Source: an uncultured Methylomonas sp. (GTDB lineage Bacteria; Pseudomonadota; Gammaproteobacteria; Methylococcales; Methylomonadaceae). Taken from it: a stretch of DNA of 64,000 bases. The stretch is taken from assembly GCA_936941155.1 (NCBI GenBank), contig CAKZJE010000034.1, positions 62,001 to 126,000 on the forward strand, in the 5' to 3' direction. Every line of letters begins with the position of its first letter. The stretch's first letter is position 1. Below, one piece after another: positions 52,401 to 61,930 of this stretch. The translations under genes were made by a program, and so were the position numbers. Under the pieces are notes generated by a model. That model ran no database searches and was not told the DNA's origin. It saw only the letters and a program-made list of their open reading frames with translations.

Positions 52401-53444
52401 TTGAAAAATATTAACTTAACCAACGAAGAGCTTGCAGATTTTTTTTCTGAATTTGCTATTTTAAGAAAGGCTCAAATTTCTGAAAAAGAAGCCTTGCAAA
52501 TGATGAATGACGGTGAGGGAAAAAAGAATAGGGAATTGTTTTTAACAACGTTAATGGAAGCTTCTGATTTAGTTGCAGGGCTTAAACAATTTCCGGCTGT
52601 TATTCCTGAATACATTATTGCTTTATTAGAAAAAAATAACAGTAAAGTTAACGTTTTAGAGGATATTGCTGAATACTTAACAGGGTTGTCTCTGACTTAT
52701 AACGGCGTTTCATACAAACAGCAAATAAAAGCAGCGTTCCTTTATCCAATTATCGTGTTATTTTTTTTGTTGGTTTTTTCTACTTTAATGCTGGTGTTTG
52801 TTGTGCCTGCTTTTGACTTTATGTTTAAAGGTTTTGGTAAAGAACTTCCCGCTTTTACACAATTATTTATTAGTTTGTCACAAGCATTGCAACACAACTG
52901 GCTTATATTTTTCATCAGTCTTGTGATCATCATCCAAGTTTGGCGTTTTTCTATTGCTCGTTTTGAAAGTTTTCGTAAATTTGTAGGCGAGGTGATATTA
53001 AAAACGCCCTTCATTGGCGCATTCATTAAAACAATTGAATCGGCAGTAGTGATTAAAGCCTTTCTCCTATTATGCAGTTATCAGTTTGATTTAGCCCAAG
53101 CATTGCGTTTATCCGCTAGCGCGACTCACAATACGGTATTCAAAATCGCCTTAACGGAAAGTGCTGATAACGTTGCAAAAGGCAGTGGATTAGCCGATAG
53201 CTTGAAACAAGCGCGGATTTTTTCAGCAAAAACACTGCGTTTATTAAACGCATTTGAAAAAACAGATGAATTAAAAATTTTAAATACGCTGGAGCAATCC
53301 TATCAAACGCAGATTCCTATAGGGGTTAGCGTATCATTACGAATATTAAATGTTGTTTTATTAATAGTTTGTTGGATTGCTGTAGGGTCAATGGTCATTG
53401 CGATGTATTTGCCTATGTTTATGATGGGCGAAGCTGTCGGCTAA
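52401..53444 (+). CDS. Shortened PilC/GspF-family paralogue
   Basis: 347 residues with a TTG start supported by AAAGGAGA 7 bases upstream. It lacks about 65 N-terminal residues relative to PilC at 16380, and its first T2SSF domain is strongly diverged (no GVPL motif). The membrane segment before FDFMFKGFGKELPAFTQ and the C-terminal VIAMYLPMFMMGEAVG are almost identical to PilC, so it arose from it or a close relative. It probably acts as a membrane platform for the two following pilins, borrowing an ATPase such as PilB. Confidence 0.85.
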   Translation: MKNINLTNEELADFFSEFAILRKAQISEKEALQMMNDGEGKKNRELFLTTLMEASDLVAGLKQFPAVIPEYIIALLEKNNSKVNVLEDIAEYLTGLSLTYNGVSYKQQIKAAFLYPIIVLFFLLVFSTLMLVFVVPAFDFMFKGFGKELPAFTQLFISLSQALQHNWLIFFISLVIIIQVWRFSIARFESFRKFVGEVILKTPFIGAFIKTIESAVVIKAFLLLCSYQFDLAQALRLSASATHNTVFKIALTESADNVAKGSGLADSLKQARIFSAKTLRLLNAFEKTDELKILNTLEQSYQTQIPIGVSVSLRILNVVLLIVCWIAVGSMVIAMYLPMFMMGEAVG

Positions 53445-53453
53445 GGAGATTTT

Positions 53454-53942
53454 ATGAAAAAAAATGCACAACACGGTTTTACCTTGATAGAGCTAATGGT
53501 CGTTGTGGCGATTATCGGCACTTTGGCATCCATTGCGATACCGGCTTATCAAGACTATATGACGCGGGCAAGAGTGGCTGAGGTGTTTGAACTTTCATCA
53601 CCTGTTAAAAGAGCCATTGCCGATTATTACGCTTATCACGGTGAAATGCCGAAAGATAATCAGGCTCTTTTTTTAGCCAAGCCTGAGCTGCTGCAAGGTA
53701 AACGGGTCAAATCAATGACTGTTGAAAATGGGGCTATTCAGATGGTTGTGAATATGCTGAGTCAGAATAAGTTAGATACGATCAGTATTCGCCCTGTGGT
53801 TTTTAAACGAACAACAGACAATACTGAACCTACCGATTATCTGCTTTGGGTTTATGGCAATTGCCCTACATACTTTCCTGACAGCATGGAGGTGTTAGGG
53901 GTTAATAAATCAACCATTGCTGAAAAGTTTACCAAATGCTAA
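53454..53942 (+). CDS. Type IV pilin-like protein (prepilin 1)
   Basis: 162 residues. Prepilin leader KKNAQHG then [20 protein letters not shown], the standard class IVa cleavage site with Gly at -1, Phe at +1 and Glu at +5, followed by [20 protein letters not shown]. One C-terminal Cys pair (GNC ... TKC) can close a D-region loop. PilD is the expected processing enzyme. AAGGAGA precedes the ATG. It sits 9 bp after the PilC paralogue. Confidence 0.93.
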   Translation: MKKNAQHGFTLIELMVVVAIIGTLASIAIPAYQDYMTRARVAEVFELSSPVKRAIADYYAYHGEMPKDNQALFLAKPELLQGKRVKSMTVENGAIQMVVNMLSQNKLDTISIRPVVFKRTTDNTEPTDYLLWVYGNCPTYFPDSMEVLGVNKSTIAEKFTKC

Positions 53943-53953
53943 CGGGTGAAAAA

Positions 53954-54439
53954 ATGAAAAGACAAAGCGCGTTTACCTTGATTGAATTAATGATTGTAGT
54001 GGCGATTATCGGTGTTTTGGGCAGTATGGCAATGCCTACTTATCAAAGTCGGATTATTAGGGCGCAAATTTCAGAAGGTGTTGAGATTTCTAATTTTGTT
54101 AAAAAAAACATCGGCGAGTATTATCAAAAATCGCATACTTTTCCGCTGGACAATGCTCAGGCAGGGTTGCCTAAATCCACTTATTTAATTGGTAATTACG
54201 TTACAGAAATTGAAGTGGTGCAGGGGGCGATTCATGTGCATTTAGGCAATCGAATTAATGCGCATGTTAAAGGCAAAATTTTAACCTTTAGACCCGCAGT
54301 AGTAGAAAATAGCCCCAATAGCCCGATTTCATGGGTTTGTGGTGATGCGCAGGCTGTGTCAGGCATGAAGGCGATGGGGGATAATAAAACCAATGTGCCG
54401 CCGTCATTTTTAGAAATGGATTGTCGCAAATGGGGTTAA
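53954..54439 (+). CDS. Type IV pilin-like protein (prepilin 2)
   Basis: 161 residues from the ATG at 53954; an earlier in-frame ATG (53936) overlaps the previous gene. The leader is MKRQSA then FTLIELMIVVAIIGVLGSMA. The residue before the cleavage site is Ala, not Gly, which slows or alters processing in characterised prepilins. The stalk PTYQSRIIRAQISEGVEISN is pilin-like, and a Cys pair (WVCGDA ... DCRKW) lies at the C-terminus. Possible minor pilin of the accessory cluster. Confidence 0.9.
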   Translation: MKRQSAFTLIELMIVVAIIGVLGSMAMPTYQSRIIRAQISEGVEISNFVKKNIGEYYQKSHTFPLDNAQAGLPKSTYLIGNYVTEIEVVQGAIHVHLGNRINAHVKGKILTFRPAVVENSPNSPISWVCGDAQAVSGMKAMGDNKTNVPPSFLEMDCRKWG

Positions 54440-54522
54440 ACAAATCAGCCAAAACCGGAAAACTATCAAAACTCAAAACTAAACCGCATCTAATTTGAGA
54501 TCCTGTATTTTTTTGGTGAGCC

Positions 54523-54550
54523 GTAGAGATGCAATATTTTGCATCTCTAC
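54523..54550. repeat. 28-bp perfect palindrome, second copy
   Basis: Half-site GTAGAGATGCAATA; compensated C-T/G-A changes relative to the copy at 2895-2922. It follows the prepilin 2 gene by 84 bp. The surrounding 54440-54693 has no convincing gene. Confidence 0.85.
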
Positions 54551-54693
54551 ACGATTGAATGGCGTTTAACCATTAAAAACAAACGGGGGGATTGAAGAAA
54601 AAAACAGCAGAGTTAATCAAAAAAAAGCTTTTAGAAGAAATAGGCTTTATGAATTTTATAGGATGCAGAAATTATCACGAAACTCCAAAATAC

Positions 54694-55491
54694 TTAGGTT
54701 CGCTGCAAAATAATTTCTAAAACCAATTTGCTGCCAAAATAGGCTAGTAACAATAAGATAAATCCGGCAATTGTCCAACGTATTGCCGTTTGTCCGCGCC
54801 AGCCATAACGCAATCTTCCCAGTAATAAAGCCGAAAAAATCAGCCACGCAATAATGGATAAAACAGTTTTATGCGCCAAATGCTGAGCAAATAAATCATC
54901 AATAAAAGCCACGCCGCTGACTAATGACACGGATAAAAACACTAATCCCATTGCCAACATTTGAAACAATAACGATTCCATAGTTTGCAAAGCAGGAAGG
55001 CGCAAAATAAACTTTTTCGGTTGGTGATTTTTCAGTTGGCGTTCTTGTATCGCCAGCAATACCGCTTGCAAGGCGGCAATATTTAGCAAGCTGAACGCAA
55101 TCACCGAGCTTAAAACATGCGTGCCCATTTCCCAACTATAGGTTTGTAAGCTGCGCAGTTTTTCAGGAAAACACATATCCAGCCCTAACATAATCGCTGC
55201 GAGTGGAAAAATAGCAATGCCAAGTTTTTCAACAGGTTTTGTTAAGCTGGCAAGCAAAAGCAATAAAGCGACTAACGCCGAAACCATTGAGGCTGTGCTG
55301 AACAGGCTAAAATTAAAGCGATTGGTTTGCATCACCGCCAGCGCAATAAAAAACAGATGTCCACATAAACCGAGCCATGCTGGGTAAACAACAGTATATG
55401 AAATAACTTTTTGCTCACGATTTTTCAGCAATAAAACGCTGCTGGTGAGATAAGCGCAGAGAGTTAGAATGCCGAGTAATGTTGGGGTCAT
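54694..55491 (-). CDS. ypjD: CcsA/HemX-like inner-membrane protein YpjD
   Basis: 265 residues with about eight hydrophobic helices. The conserved histidines are in SWEMGTHVLSSVIAFSLLNI (His about residue 125) and AQHLAHKTVLSIIAWLIF. This cytochrome-c-assembly-like protein regularly lies divergent from ffh in gammaproteobacteria, as here. Its role is not firmly known; links to Mg2+/Co2+ resistance (CorB-like) have been proposed. Confidence 0.85.
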   Translation of the reverse strand: MTPTLLGILTLCAYLTSSVLLLKNREQKVISYTVVYPAWLGLCGHLFFIALAVMQTNRFNFSLFSTASMVSALVALLLLLASLTKPVEKLGIAIFPLAAIMLGLDMCFPEKLRSLQTYSWEMGTHVLSSVIAFSLLNIAALQAVLLAIQERQLKNHQPKKFILRLPALQTMESLLFQMLAMGLVFLSVSLVSGVAFIDDLFAQHLAHKTVLSIIAWLIFSALLLGRLRYGWRGQTAIRWTIAGFILLLLAYFGSKLVLEIILQRT

Positions 55492-55687
55492 GGTTTTAAA
55501 CGCTCTTGTTGATTTTATAGTCTAATAATCGAAAGAAGTTGTGAAATGATATGTTAATATATTGGGTCTATTTGTCCTAATGCTGCCTTTGTATTGCGCA
55601 GCTAATCTGGCAAAAGCGATAGGAACTGTCATTGTCTTCAGTGACAGGACGCTGGTTTGAATTAATAATAATGATTAAAGTGCAACT

Positions 55688-57043
55688 ATGTTTGATAATT
55701 TAACCGACCGTTTAAGCGGTACGCTGAAAAAAATAAAAGGTCAGGGCAGACTGACTGAGAGCAATATTAAAGATACGCTGCGCGCAATACGCATCGCATT
55801 GTTAGAGGCAGATGTCGCGCTGCCTGTGGTGACTGAATTTATTGAGCGCGTGAAAGAAGGCGCGTTAGGACAAGAAGTCAAAACCAGTCTGACACCTGGA
55901 CAAGCTTTAACTAAAATCGTGCAAAACGAATTAATTAAAGTAATGGGCGAGGCAAATGAGGGCTTAAACCTGCGAGCAAATCCTCCGGTAATTATTTTAA
56001 TGGCGGGTTTACAAGGGGCAGGAAAAACCACGACGGTTGCTAAATTAGGTCGCTGGCTGCAAGAAACGCAAAAGAAAAAAGTCGGTGTGGTGAGTGCTGA
56101 CGTGTATCGTCCAGCGGCGATTAAACAATTGGAAACATTGGCAAATGACACGGGACTGGTGTTTTTTGAAAGTGATTTATCGCAAAAACCAGTAGATATT
56201 GCGAATAATGCAATTGAGGCTGCGAAAAAACAATTTTTAGATGTTGTGATTGTCGATACTGCCGGTCGTTTGCATGTTGACGATGAAATGATGGCTGAAA
56301 TCAAAGCACTTCATGCTGCGATTAATCCAATCGAAACGCTGTTTGTGGTTGATAGTATGACGGGGCAAGATGCCGCGAATACTGCGAAAGCGTTTAATGA
56401 TGCGTTACCATTGACAGGCGTTGTATTAACCAAAGCAGACGGTGATGCACGCGGTGGGGCGGCGTTGTCAATTCGTCAGATTACTGGCAAACCGATTAAG
56501 TTTATCGGGATGGGCGAAAAAACGGACGCGCTGGAATTGTTCCACCCAGAGCGGATTGCCTCGCGTATTTTGGGAATGGGCGACGTTTTATCGCTGATTG
56601 AAGAAATCGAGTTAAAAACCGATAAAAAAGTTGCGGAGAAACTGGCGCAGAAGCTGCAAAAAGGCAAAAGTTTTGACATGGAAGATTTCAAAGCGCAATT
56701 GCAGCAAATGGAAAAAATGGGCGGCTTGAGTTCTATGATTGATAAACTGCCCGGCATGAACGAAATTCCGCAAAATTTGCGCGATAAAGTGAATGACAGA
56801 GAAGTGGCGCGGCAAATTGGTGTGATTAACTCAATGACATTGGAAGAGCGGCGTTTTCCTGATTTAATTAAAGGCAACCGCAAAAAACGTATTGCCGCAG
56901 GTTGCGGGCAAGAATTGCAGGATGTAAACCGAATTCTGAAGCAATACACCATCATGAATAAAATGATGAAAAAGTTCAAAAAAGGTAATTTAACAAACAT
57001 GATGCGCGGGATGAAAAGCAACGTGCGCAATCTGAGAATGTAA
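55688..57043 (+). CDS. ffh: Signal recognition particle protein Ffh
   Basis: 451 residues. N domain, then G domain with GLQGAGKTTTVAKLG (about 107-121), DTAGRLHVDDEM (about 190-201) and TKADGDARGGAAL (about 247-259). The methionine-rich M domain ends MKKFKKGNLTNMMRG and contains the RNA-binding RIAAGCGQELQDVNRILKQY. It targets membrane proteins to FtsY/SecYEG with 4.5S RNA. Its RNA partner gene was not seen here. Confidence 0.97.
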   Translation: MFDNLTDRLSGTLKKIKGQGRLTESNIKDTLRAIRIALLEADVALPVVTEFIERVKEGALGQEVKTSLTPGQALTKIVQNELIKVMGEANEGLNLRANPPVIILMAGLQGAGKTTTVAKLGRWLQETQKKKVGVVSADVYRPAAIKQLETLANDTGLVFFESDLSQKPVDIANNAIEAAKKQFLDVVIVDTAGRLHVDDEMMAEIKALHAAINPIETLFVVDSMTGQDAANTAKAFNDALPLTGVVLTKADGDARGGAALSIRQITGKPIKFIGMGEKTDALELFHPERIASRILGMGDVLSLIEEIELKTDKKVAEKLAQKLQKGKSFDMEDFKAQLQQMEKMGGLSSMIDKLPGMNEIPQNLRDKVNDREVARQIGVINSMTLEERRFPDLIKGNRKKRIAAGCGQELQDVNRILKQYTIMNKMMKKFKKGNLTNMMRGMKSNVRNLRM

Positions 57044-57060
57044 ATTATCAACCTCATAGC

Positions 57061-57093
57061 GTAACTGAGTGGGGCTAAGACTGACTCAGTTAC
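57061..57093 (+). terminator. Hairpin downstream of ffh
   Basis: GTAACTGAGT pairs perfectly with ACTCAGTTAC across a 13-base loop. A run of T does not follow, so it is a weak or factor-assisted terminator. The rpsP promoter region (57094-57254) comes next. Confidence 0.5.
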
Positions 57094-57254
57094 GAAATAA
57101 AATTCACGCTTTTATACTGTATAAATGCAGCTTAAAGCTGTTTAATCTGTAAATATTTTAACGATTTAGTGAATTTACTCTTCACATATTTAAAAAATCG
57201 CGTAAGATAGGCAGATTAAGTTTTCGATTATTGTTTTTTTAAGGAATTTACTCG

Positions 57255-57506
57255 ATGGTAACCATTCGTCTTGCTAGAGGTGGCGCGAAAAATCGTCCAT
57301 TTTATCATGTAGTTGTAACTGACAGCAGAAACAGCCGTGATGGACATTATATTGAACGCCTTGGTTTTTTTAACCCTTTATCTCGTGGTAACGAAGAAAG
57401 AGTGCGTTTAGATGCAGCTCGCGTTGAATACTGGAAATCAGTGGGCGCACAGCCTTCTGACCGTGTTGCGCAATTGATTAAAATGGCTAGTAAAGCTGCT
57501 GCCTAG
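57255..57506 (+). CDS. rpsP: 30S ribosomal protein S16
   Basis: 83 residues, standard length. [20 protein letters not shown] and [19 protein letters not shown] are diagnostic. AAGGAA lies 9 bases before the ATG. It heads the rpsP-rimM-trmD-rplS operon. Confidence 0.98.
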   Translation: MVTIRLARGGAKNRPFYHVVVTDSRNSRDGHYIERLGFFNPLSRGNEERVRLDAARVEYWKSVGAQPSDRVAQLIKMASKAAA

Positions 57507-57508
57507 TA

Positions 57509-58024
57509 GTGTCGTTATCTACAGAGCAATACATAGTCGTTGGAGAAGTTTCCGGCGTTTTTGGTATAAAAGGCTGGATTAAAGTTTATTCGTTTACTGA
57601 GCCTAGGGAAAATATTTTAAATTATTCTCCTTGGGTTTTGCGCAAAGGCAATGAGCTTAAGTCTGTTGAAGTATTGGATGGAAACTTACAAGGTAAAGCT
57701 GTCGTTGCTTGTTTGTCGGGTATTACAGACCGCGATATGGCTGCAAGTTTAGGTGGTTACGAAATAGTGATAGAGGCTAGTTTGTTACCAGAGCCAGAAG
57801 AGGGTGAGTATTATTGGCGCGACTTAATCGGTTTAAAAGTTGAAACTGAACAAGGAATCGCGTTAGGGGTCGTTGATTACTTACTGGAAACTGGTGCAAA
57901 TGATGTGCTTGTGGTTAAAGATGGCGATAAAGAACGGTTAATTCCGTTTTTGCAAGGGCAGTTTGTAAAAAGCATTAATCTCGAATCTGGCATGATGATT
58001 GTCGATTGGGATCCTGAGTTTTAA
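57509..58024 (+). CDS. rimM: 16S rRNA processing protein RimM
   Basis: 171 residues from a GTG 2 bp after the rpsP stop; there is no strong Shine-Dalgarno, so translation probably depends on coupling. VVGEVSGVFGIKGWIKVYSF and the PRC-barrel segment EGEYYWRDLIGLKV, then DVLVVKDGDKERLIPF, are typical. It helps mature the 3' domain of 16S rRNA through S19. Confidence 0.96.
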   Translation: MSLSTEQYIVVGEVSGVFGIKGWIKVYSFTEPRENILNYSPWVLRKGNELKSVEVLDGNLQGKAVVACLSGITDRDMAASLGGYEIVIEASLLPEPEEGEYYWRDLIGLKVETEQGIALGVVDYLLETGANDVLVVKDGDKERLIPFLQGQFVKSINLESGMMIVDWDPEF

Positions 58025-58030
58025 TTGCTT

Positions 58031-58777
58031 ATGCGTTTTGATGTCATCAGTCTGTTTCCTGAGATGATTATGGAAACAGCTCGATACGGTGTAACTGGCA
58101 AAGCCATTGAAAACGGTATAGTGGGTTTATCAGCGTGGAATCCTAGAGATTACACGCACGACAGACATAAAACCGTTGACGACAGACCTTATGGTGGTGG
58201 GCCTGGCATGGTGATGAAGTATCAACCCTTGTTTGAGGCTGTCACAGCGGCTAAACAAAGCCAAAATACCGCACACTGTAAAGTTATCTGCTTATCCCCA
58301 CAAGGCAAACCAATTACTCAGGCACTTTTAGCAAGTTGCACTGATTACTCACAGCTTATTTTGGTGGCTGGACGTTACGAAGGCATAGATGAACGCTTTA
58401 TCTCCAATGTTTGTGATGAAGAGTGGTCATTAGGTGATTATGTTATCAGCGGTGGTGAGTTAGCAGCATTAATCATTATTGATGCGGTTACGCGCTTAAT
58501 GCCCGGTGTTTTGGGTGATGAAAACTCTGCTGAACAAGATTCACACAGCCATGGCTTGCTAGACTGTCCACATTTTACTCGCCCCGAACAGCTTGATGTA
58601 GGAGTTGTGCCAGCGGTATTGCTGGGCGGTAATCATGCACAAATAGAACGCTGGCGATTAAAGCAAGCCTTAGGGCGAACTTGGTTGCGCCGACCTGATT
58701 TGTTAGAAAATAAAACGCTAAACGCCGAGCAGCAAAAACTGCTGGAAGAATTTAGAATTGAAGTTGATGTTAAATAG
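58031..58777 (+). CDS. trmD: tRNA (guanine37-N1)-methyltransferase
   Basis: 248 residues from the ATG at 58031; a TTG two codons earlier abuts the rimM stop. [38 protein letters not shown], and [20 protein letters not shown] form the trefoil-knot SAM site. It methylates G37 next to the anticodon, preventing +1 frameshifting. Confidence 0.97.
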   Translation: MRFDVISLFPEMIMETARYGVTGKAIENGIVGLSAWNPRDYTHDRHKTVDDRPYGGGPGMVMKYQPLFEAVTAAKQSQNTAHCKVICLSPQGKPITQALLASCTDYSQLILVAGRYEGIDERFISNVCDEEWSLGDYVISGGELAALIIIDAVTRLMPGVLGDENSAEQDSHSHGLLDCPHFTRPEQLDVGVVPAVLLGGNHAQIERWRLKQALGRTWLRRPDLLENKTLNAEQQKLLEEFRIEVDVK

Positions 58778-58786
58778 GGTGTTGTA

Positions 58787-59131
58787 ATGAGCAAAATTAT
58801 ACAAGAATTAGAAGCCGCACAAATGAAACAGAATGTGCCAGAATTTGGTCCTGGTGATACTGTCGTTGTGCAAGTAAAAGTAAAAGAAGGCGACAAAGAA
58901 AGATTTCAGGCTTTCGAAGGCGTTGTGATTGCAAAACGTAATCGTGGCTTAAACTCTGCGTTCACAGTAAGAAAAATTTCTTATGGCGAAGGTGTTGAAA
59001 GAGTGTTCCAAACCCACAGTCCTGCAATTGGCGAAATTACCGTAAAACGTCGTGGTGTTGTACGTCGTGCTAAATTGTACTATTTGCGTGATTTGACTGG
59101 TAAAGCAGCAAGAATTAAAGAAAAACTTTAA
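58787..59131 (+). CDS. rplS: 50S ribosomal protein L19
   Basis: 114 residues, standard length. [40 protein letters not shown] and the C-terminal [20 protein letters not shown] are diagnostic. Last gene of the rpsP operon, followed by an intrinsic terminator. Confidence 0.98.
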   Translation: MSKIIQELEAAQMKQNVPEFGPGDTVVVQVKVKEGDKERFQAFEGVVIAKRNRGLNSAFTVRKISYGEGVERVFQTHSPAIGEITVKRRGVVRRAKLYYLRDLTGKAARIKEKL

Positions 59132-59160
59132 TTCTGGAATCTCTGTTTTCCAAATCTAAA

Positions 59161-59190
59161 AAAGACAGCTCTTACGCTGTCTTTTTTTTG
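59161..59190 (+). terminator. Intrinsic terminator of the rpsP-rplS operon
   Basis: AAAGACAGC TCTTAC GCTGTCTTT stem-loop followed by a run of T. Confidence 0.93.
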
Positions 59191-59227
59191 TCCTTTTTTT
59201 AGAAAAAACAATCACTCACCGCTTGTC

Positions 59228-61492
59228 ATGCCACTATTAACGTTATCTTTTTTAGTGGGTATTGTGCTGGTACAGCAATTTTCGCAATTACCCAATTTTT
59301 ATGGGCTGGCGATTTGCGCTGTGCTAATAATTGGATGCGCATGGAAACGCTATTGGCATATTTGCTTGTTTTTAGTTGGTTTTTTGTGGGCGAATTTGTT
59401 TGCACTGGATAGATTATCCGAGCAATTGCCTAAAAATCTCGAAGATAAAGAACTGAATATTTCAGGCTATGTTATTTCTTTACCACAAGCCGATTCGCGG
59501 CGAGTTACATTTGATCTTCAAATCACGGAAGCAGCAGAAAAGCTCCCTAATAAAGTCCGTTTAAGCTGGTACAACGCCACGCAAACTGTAAAAGCCGGTC
59601 AACATTGGCAATTCACGGTAAAACTAAAACGTCCGCACGGCATGTTTAATCCGGCTGGTTTTGATTATGAAACCTGGTTATTTTCTCAAAATATTGGCGC
59701 AACCGGCTATATTCGCAAATCTGAACCGCAATTGCTCGCCACAGGTTCTGCTCTTTATTTTATTCCTACTTGGCGACAAGCCATTTCCGATAAATTAACT
59801 CGATTAATGTCTGATTCTGCCAACTTAGGATTAATCAAAGCGTTAGGTATTGGTGATGGCAGCGAAATTAATGATGCACAATGGCAAGTGTTTCGCAAAA
59901 CTGGCACGATTCACTTAATTGTCATTTCCGGCTCGCATATCAGCTTAGTTGCAGGCATGGCATTTTTTTTAGCCCGCAAATTTTGGGCAAAAACAACAGT
60001 TTTGGCATTGTCACCGCCAACCTTTGCCGCGATTTTTTCCCTTCTGGTTGCCTTGTTTTATTCAGCTTTAGCCGGATTTTCTGTGCCAACACAACGCGCG
60101 ATGATTATGGTCGCCGTCGTGATGCTTGGCATCATTTTTCAACGCCACATAAAACCCATCAATAGTTTGGCGTTGGCTTTATTTCTGATTTTGCTATTTG
60201 ATCCTGTTGCTGTGCTAGCTCCGGGTTTTTGGCTATCGTTTGCCGCCGTGATTGTCATTGTTTATTGCTCGGCGAATCGCTTAGGAAAAATATCTAATCT
60301 GTTTCCCATTGTGCATTTGCATTTTGTTGTCACACTCGGATTATCGCCACTGTTACTGTTTTTCTTTCAGCAAATGTCGATTATTTCGCCACTGGCAAAT
60401 TTTATTGCCGTGCCAGCGGTTGAATTTTTAGCCGTGCCGCAAATTCTGATCGCGCTGCTGCTGATTTTTATACAGCCCACACTTGCGGCTAAGTTATTAT
60501 TTTTCATTGGAAAACAACTCGATTGGCTGTATTGGCTATTAAATAAATTAGCCGCGTTGCCGTTTGCGACACTCAATCACCCGCAACCCAGTTGGTGGTC
60601 GGTATTATTAGCCACCTTAGGCATTTTTTTATTATTTGCGCCCAAAGGCATTCCAGCGCGTGGATTATCGGTCGTTTTGTGCTTACCGTTAATTTTTAAC
60701 AAAACCGACAAAATAAACACGGGCGAATTTACTTTAACGTTATTAGATGTGGGGCAGGGCTTGTCAGCGGTGATTCAAACATCGCAACATATTTTAGTGT
60801 TTGATACGGGCGCAAAGTTTTCTGCTGATTTTGATATGGGAAAAGCGGTGTTATTGCCGTTTTTGCGCAGTTTAGGCACAACTCACATTGATCGCTTAAT
60901 GATTAGTCACGGCGATAATGACCATATTGGTGGTGCGCAATCGTTATTAGATGAAATGAAAGTGAATTCTATTTATACCAGTGCACCGCAAAAGTTTCCT
61001 CAGAATGCGCCAATAAAATGTATTGCCGGACAATATTGGCAATGGAATCAAGTGGAGTTTACAGTGTTATCACCATCTGCAAAAAATAATTTTTTGAGTG
61101 AAAATAATAATTCCTGCGTACTAAAAGTCACAGCCTTGCAAGGGAGCGTATTATTAACAGGCGATATTGAATCAGAAGCAGAACAACAATTAGTCACAAA
61201 CTCGCCTGCTTTATTAAATTCAAAGATATTAATTGCACCTCATCACGGCAGTAAAACCTCGTCAACATCTGCATTTTTAACCGCAGTGAATCCAGAATTC
61301 ATTTTAATTCCAGCAGCATATAAAAATCGCTATCATTTTCCCCATCCTAGTGTGATAAATCGGTATCAAAATAAACAAATTAAATGGTTGATGACAGGCA
61401 CAAGTGGTGCAATAAAAGTTAAAATAGCTTACCCAAACATAACAAGTTTTTCATACCGCACTGAAGAAGCTAAATATTGGCAAGATAAATAA
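59228..61492 (+). CDS. comEC: DNA internalisation / competence protein ComEC
   Basis: 754 residues. N-terminal helices and a DUF4131 region precede the competence domain (GLIKALGIGDGSEIND, LIVISGSHISLVAGMAFF). A C-terminal metallo-beta-lactamase-like domain shows LLDVGQGLSAVIQT, FDTGAKF and SHGDNDHIGGAQSLL, ending APHHGSKTS. ComEC forms the inner-membrane channel for transforming DNA. With pilBCD in the same window the organism has at least part of the natural-competence machinery. Confidence 0.95.
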   Translation: MPLLTLSFLVGIVLVQQFSQLPNFYGLAICAVLIIGCAWKRYWHICLFLVGFLWANLFALDRLSEQLPKNLEDKELNISGYVISLPQADSRRVTFDLQITEAAEKLPNKVRLSWYNATQTVKAGQHWQFTVKLKRPHGMFNPAGFDYETWLFSQNIGATGYIRKSEPQLLATGSALYFIPTWRQAISDKLTRLMSDSANLGLIKALGIGDGSEINDAQWQVFRKTGTIHLIVISGSHISLVAGMAFFLARKFWAKTTVLALSPPTFAAIFSLLVALFYSALAGFSVPTQRAMIMVAVVMLGIIFQRHIKPINSLALALFLILLFDPVAVLAPGFWLSFAAVIVIVYCSANRLGKISNLFPIVHLHFVVTLGLSPLLLFFFQQMSIISPLANFIAVPAVEFLAVPQILIALLLIFIQPTLAAKLLFFIGKQLDWLYWLLNKLAALPFATLNHPQPSWWSVLLATLGIFLLFAPKGIPARGLSVVLCLPLIFNKTDKINTGEFTLTLLDVGQGLSAVIQTSQHILVFDTGAKFSADFDMGKAVLLPFLRSLGTTHIDRLMISHGDNDHIGGAQSLLDEMKVNSIYTSAPQKFPQNAPIKCIAGQYWQWNQVEFTVLSPSAKNNFLSENNNSCVLKVTALQGSVLLTGDIESEAEQQLVTNSPALLNSKILIAPHHGSKTSSTSAFLTAVNPEFILIPAAYKNRYHFPHPSVINRYQNKQIKWLMTGTSGAIKVKIAYPNITSFSYRTEEAKYWQDK

Positions 61493-61558
61493 CCCCTAAT
61501 TCATTTTTTAAAACGGAACGGGTTTCAACAAATAACTATTTACAGAATAGGTGAAATA

Positions 61559-61879
61559 ATGACAGATTGGATTGAAGTTGTTGCTGAAAATGCTTTAGCA
61601 AATGGCGAACATCTCACAGTTGATGTAGACGGGACGCAAGTGGCAATATTTAAATTGGATAATCAATTTTATGCCATTGAAGATATTTGCACACATGACG
61701 GCACAGAAATAGCGAGTGGCGAATTGCAAGGGGATGAGATTATTTGCCCGCGACATGGGGCGCGTTTTTGTATTAAAACAGGTGCGGTAAAAGCAGCTCC
61801 GGCGTATGAGGCGATAAGCTGTTTTCCGATTCGGATTGCAGAGGGGAAAGTGCAGGTGCGGGATAATCGTTGGGATTAA
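61559..61879 (+). CDS. Rieske [2Fe-2S] ferredoxin-like protein
   Basis: 106 residues. The two cluster-binding boxes CTHDG and CPRHGARF are intact (C-x-H ... C-x-x-H). The length fits the small ferredoxin subunits of ring-hydroxylating dioxygenases or stand-alone Rieske proteins often found near Suf genes. No oxygenase or suf gene is adjacent, so the electron partner is unknown. Confidence 0.92.
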   Translation: MTDWIEVVAENALANGEHLTVDVDGTQVAIFKLDNQFYAIEDICTHDGTEIASGELQGDEIICPRHGARFCIKTGAVKAAPAYEAISCFPIRIAEGKVQVRDNRWD

Positions 61880-61885
61880 TAATCT

Positions 61886-61918
61886 GTAGGGGCGGATTTT
61901 AAATATCATCGCCCCTAC
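61886..61918. repeat. Short palindrome GTAGGGGCG ... CGCCCCTAC
   Basis: 9-bp stem sharing the termini of the inner palindrome in the MITE-like element at 41331-41375. It lies between the convergent Rieske and H-NS-like genes and may help terminate both. Confidence 0.6.
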
Positions 61919-61930
61919 TTAAAGCGTTAA

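Noticed and set aside
54592-54720. Small frame of 42 codons with a TTG start after GGGGGG
   Set aside because: Lys-rich, overlaps the end of ypjD in antisense and resembles no family I know; support is too weak for a gene call.
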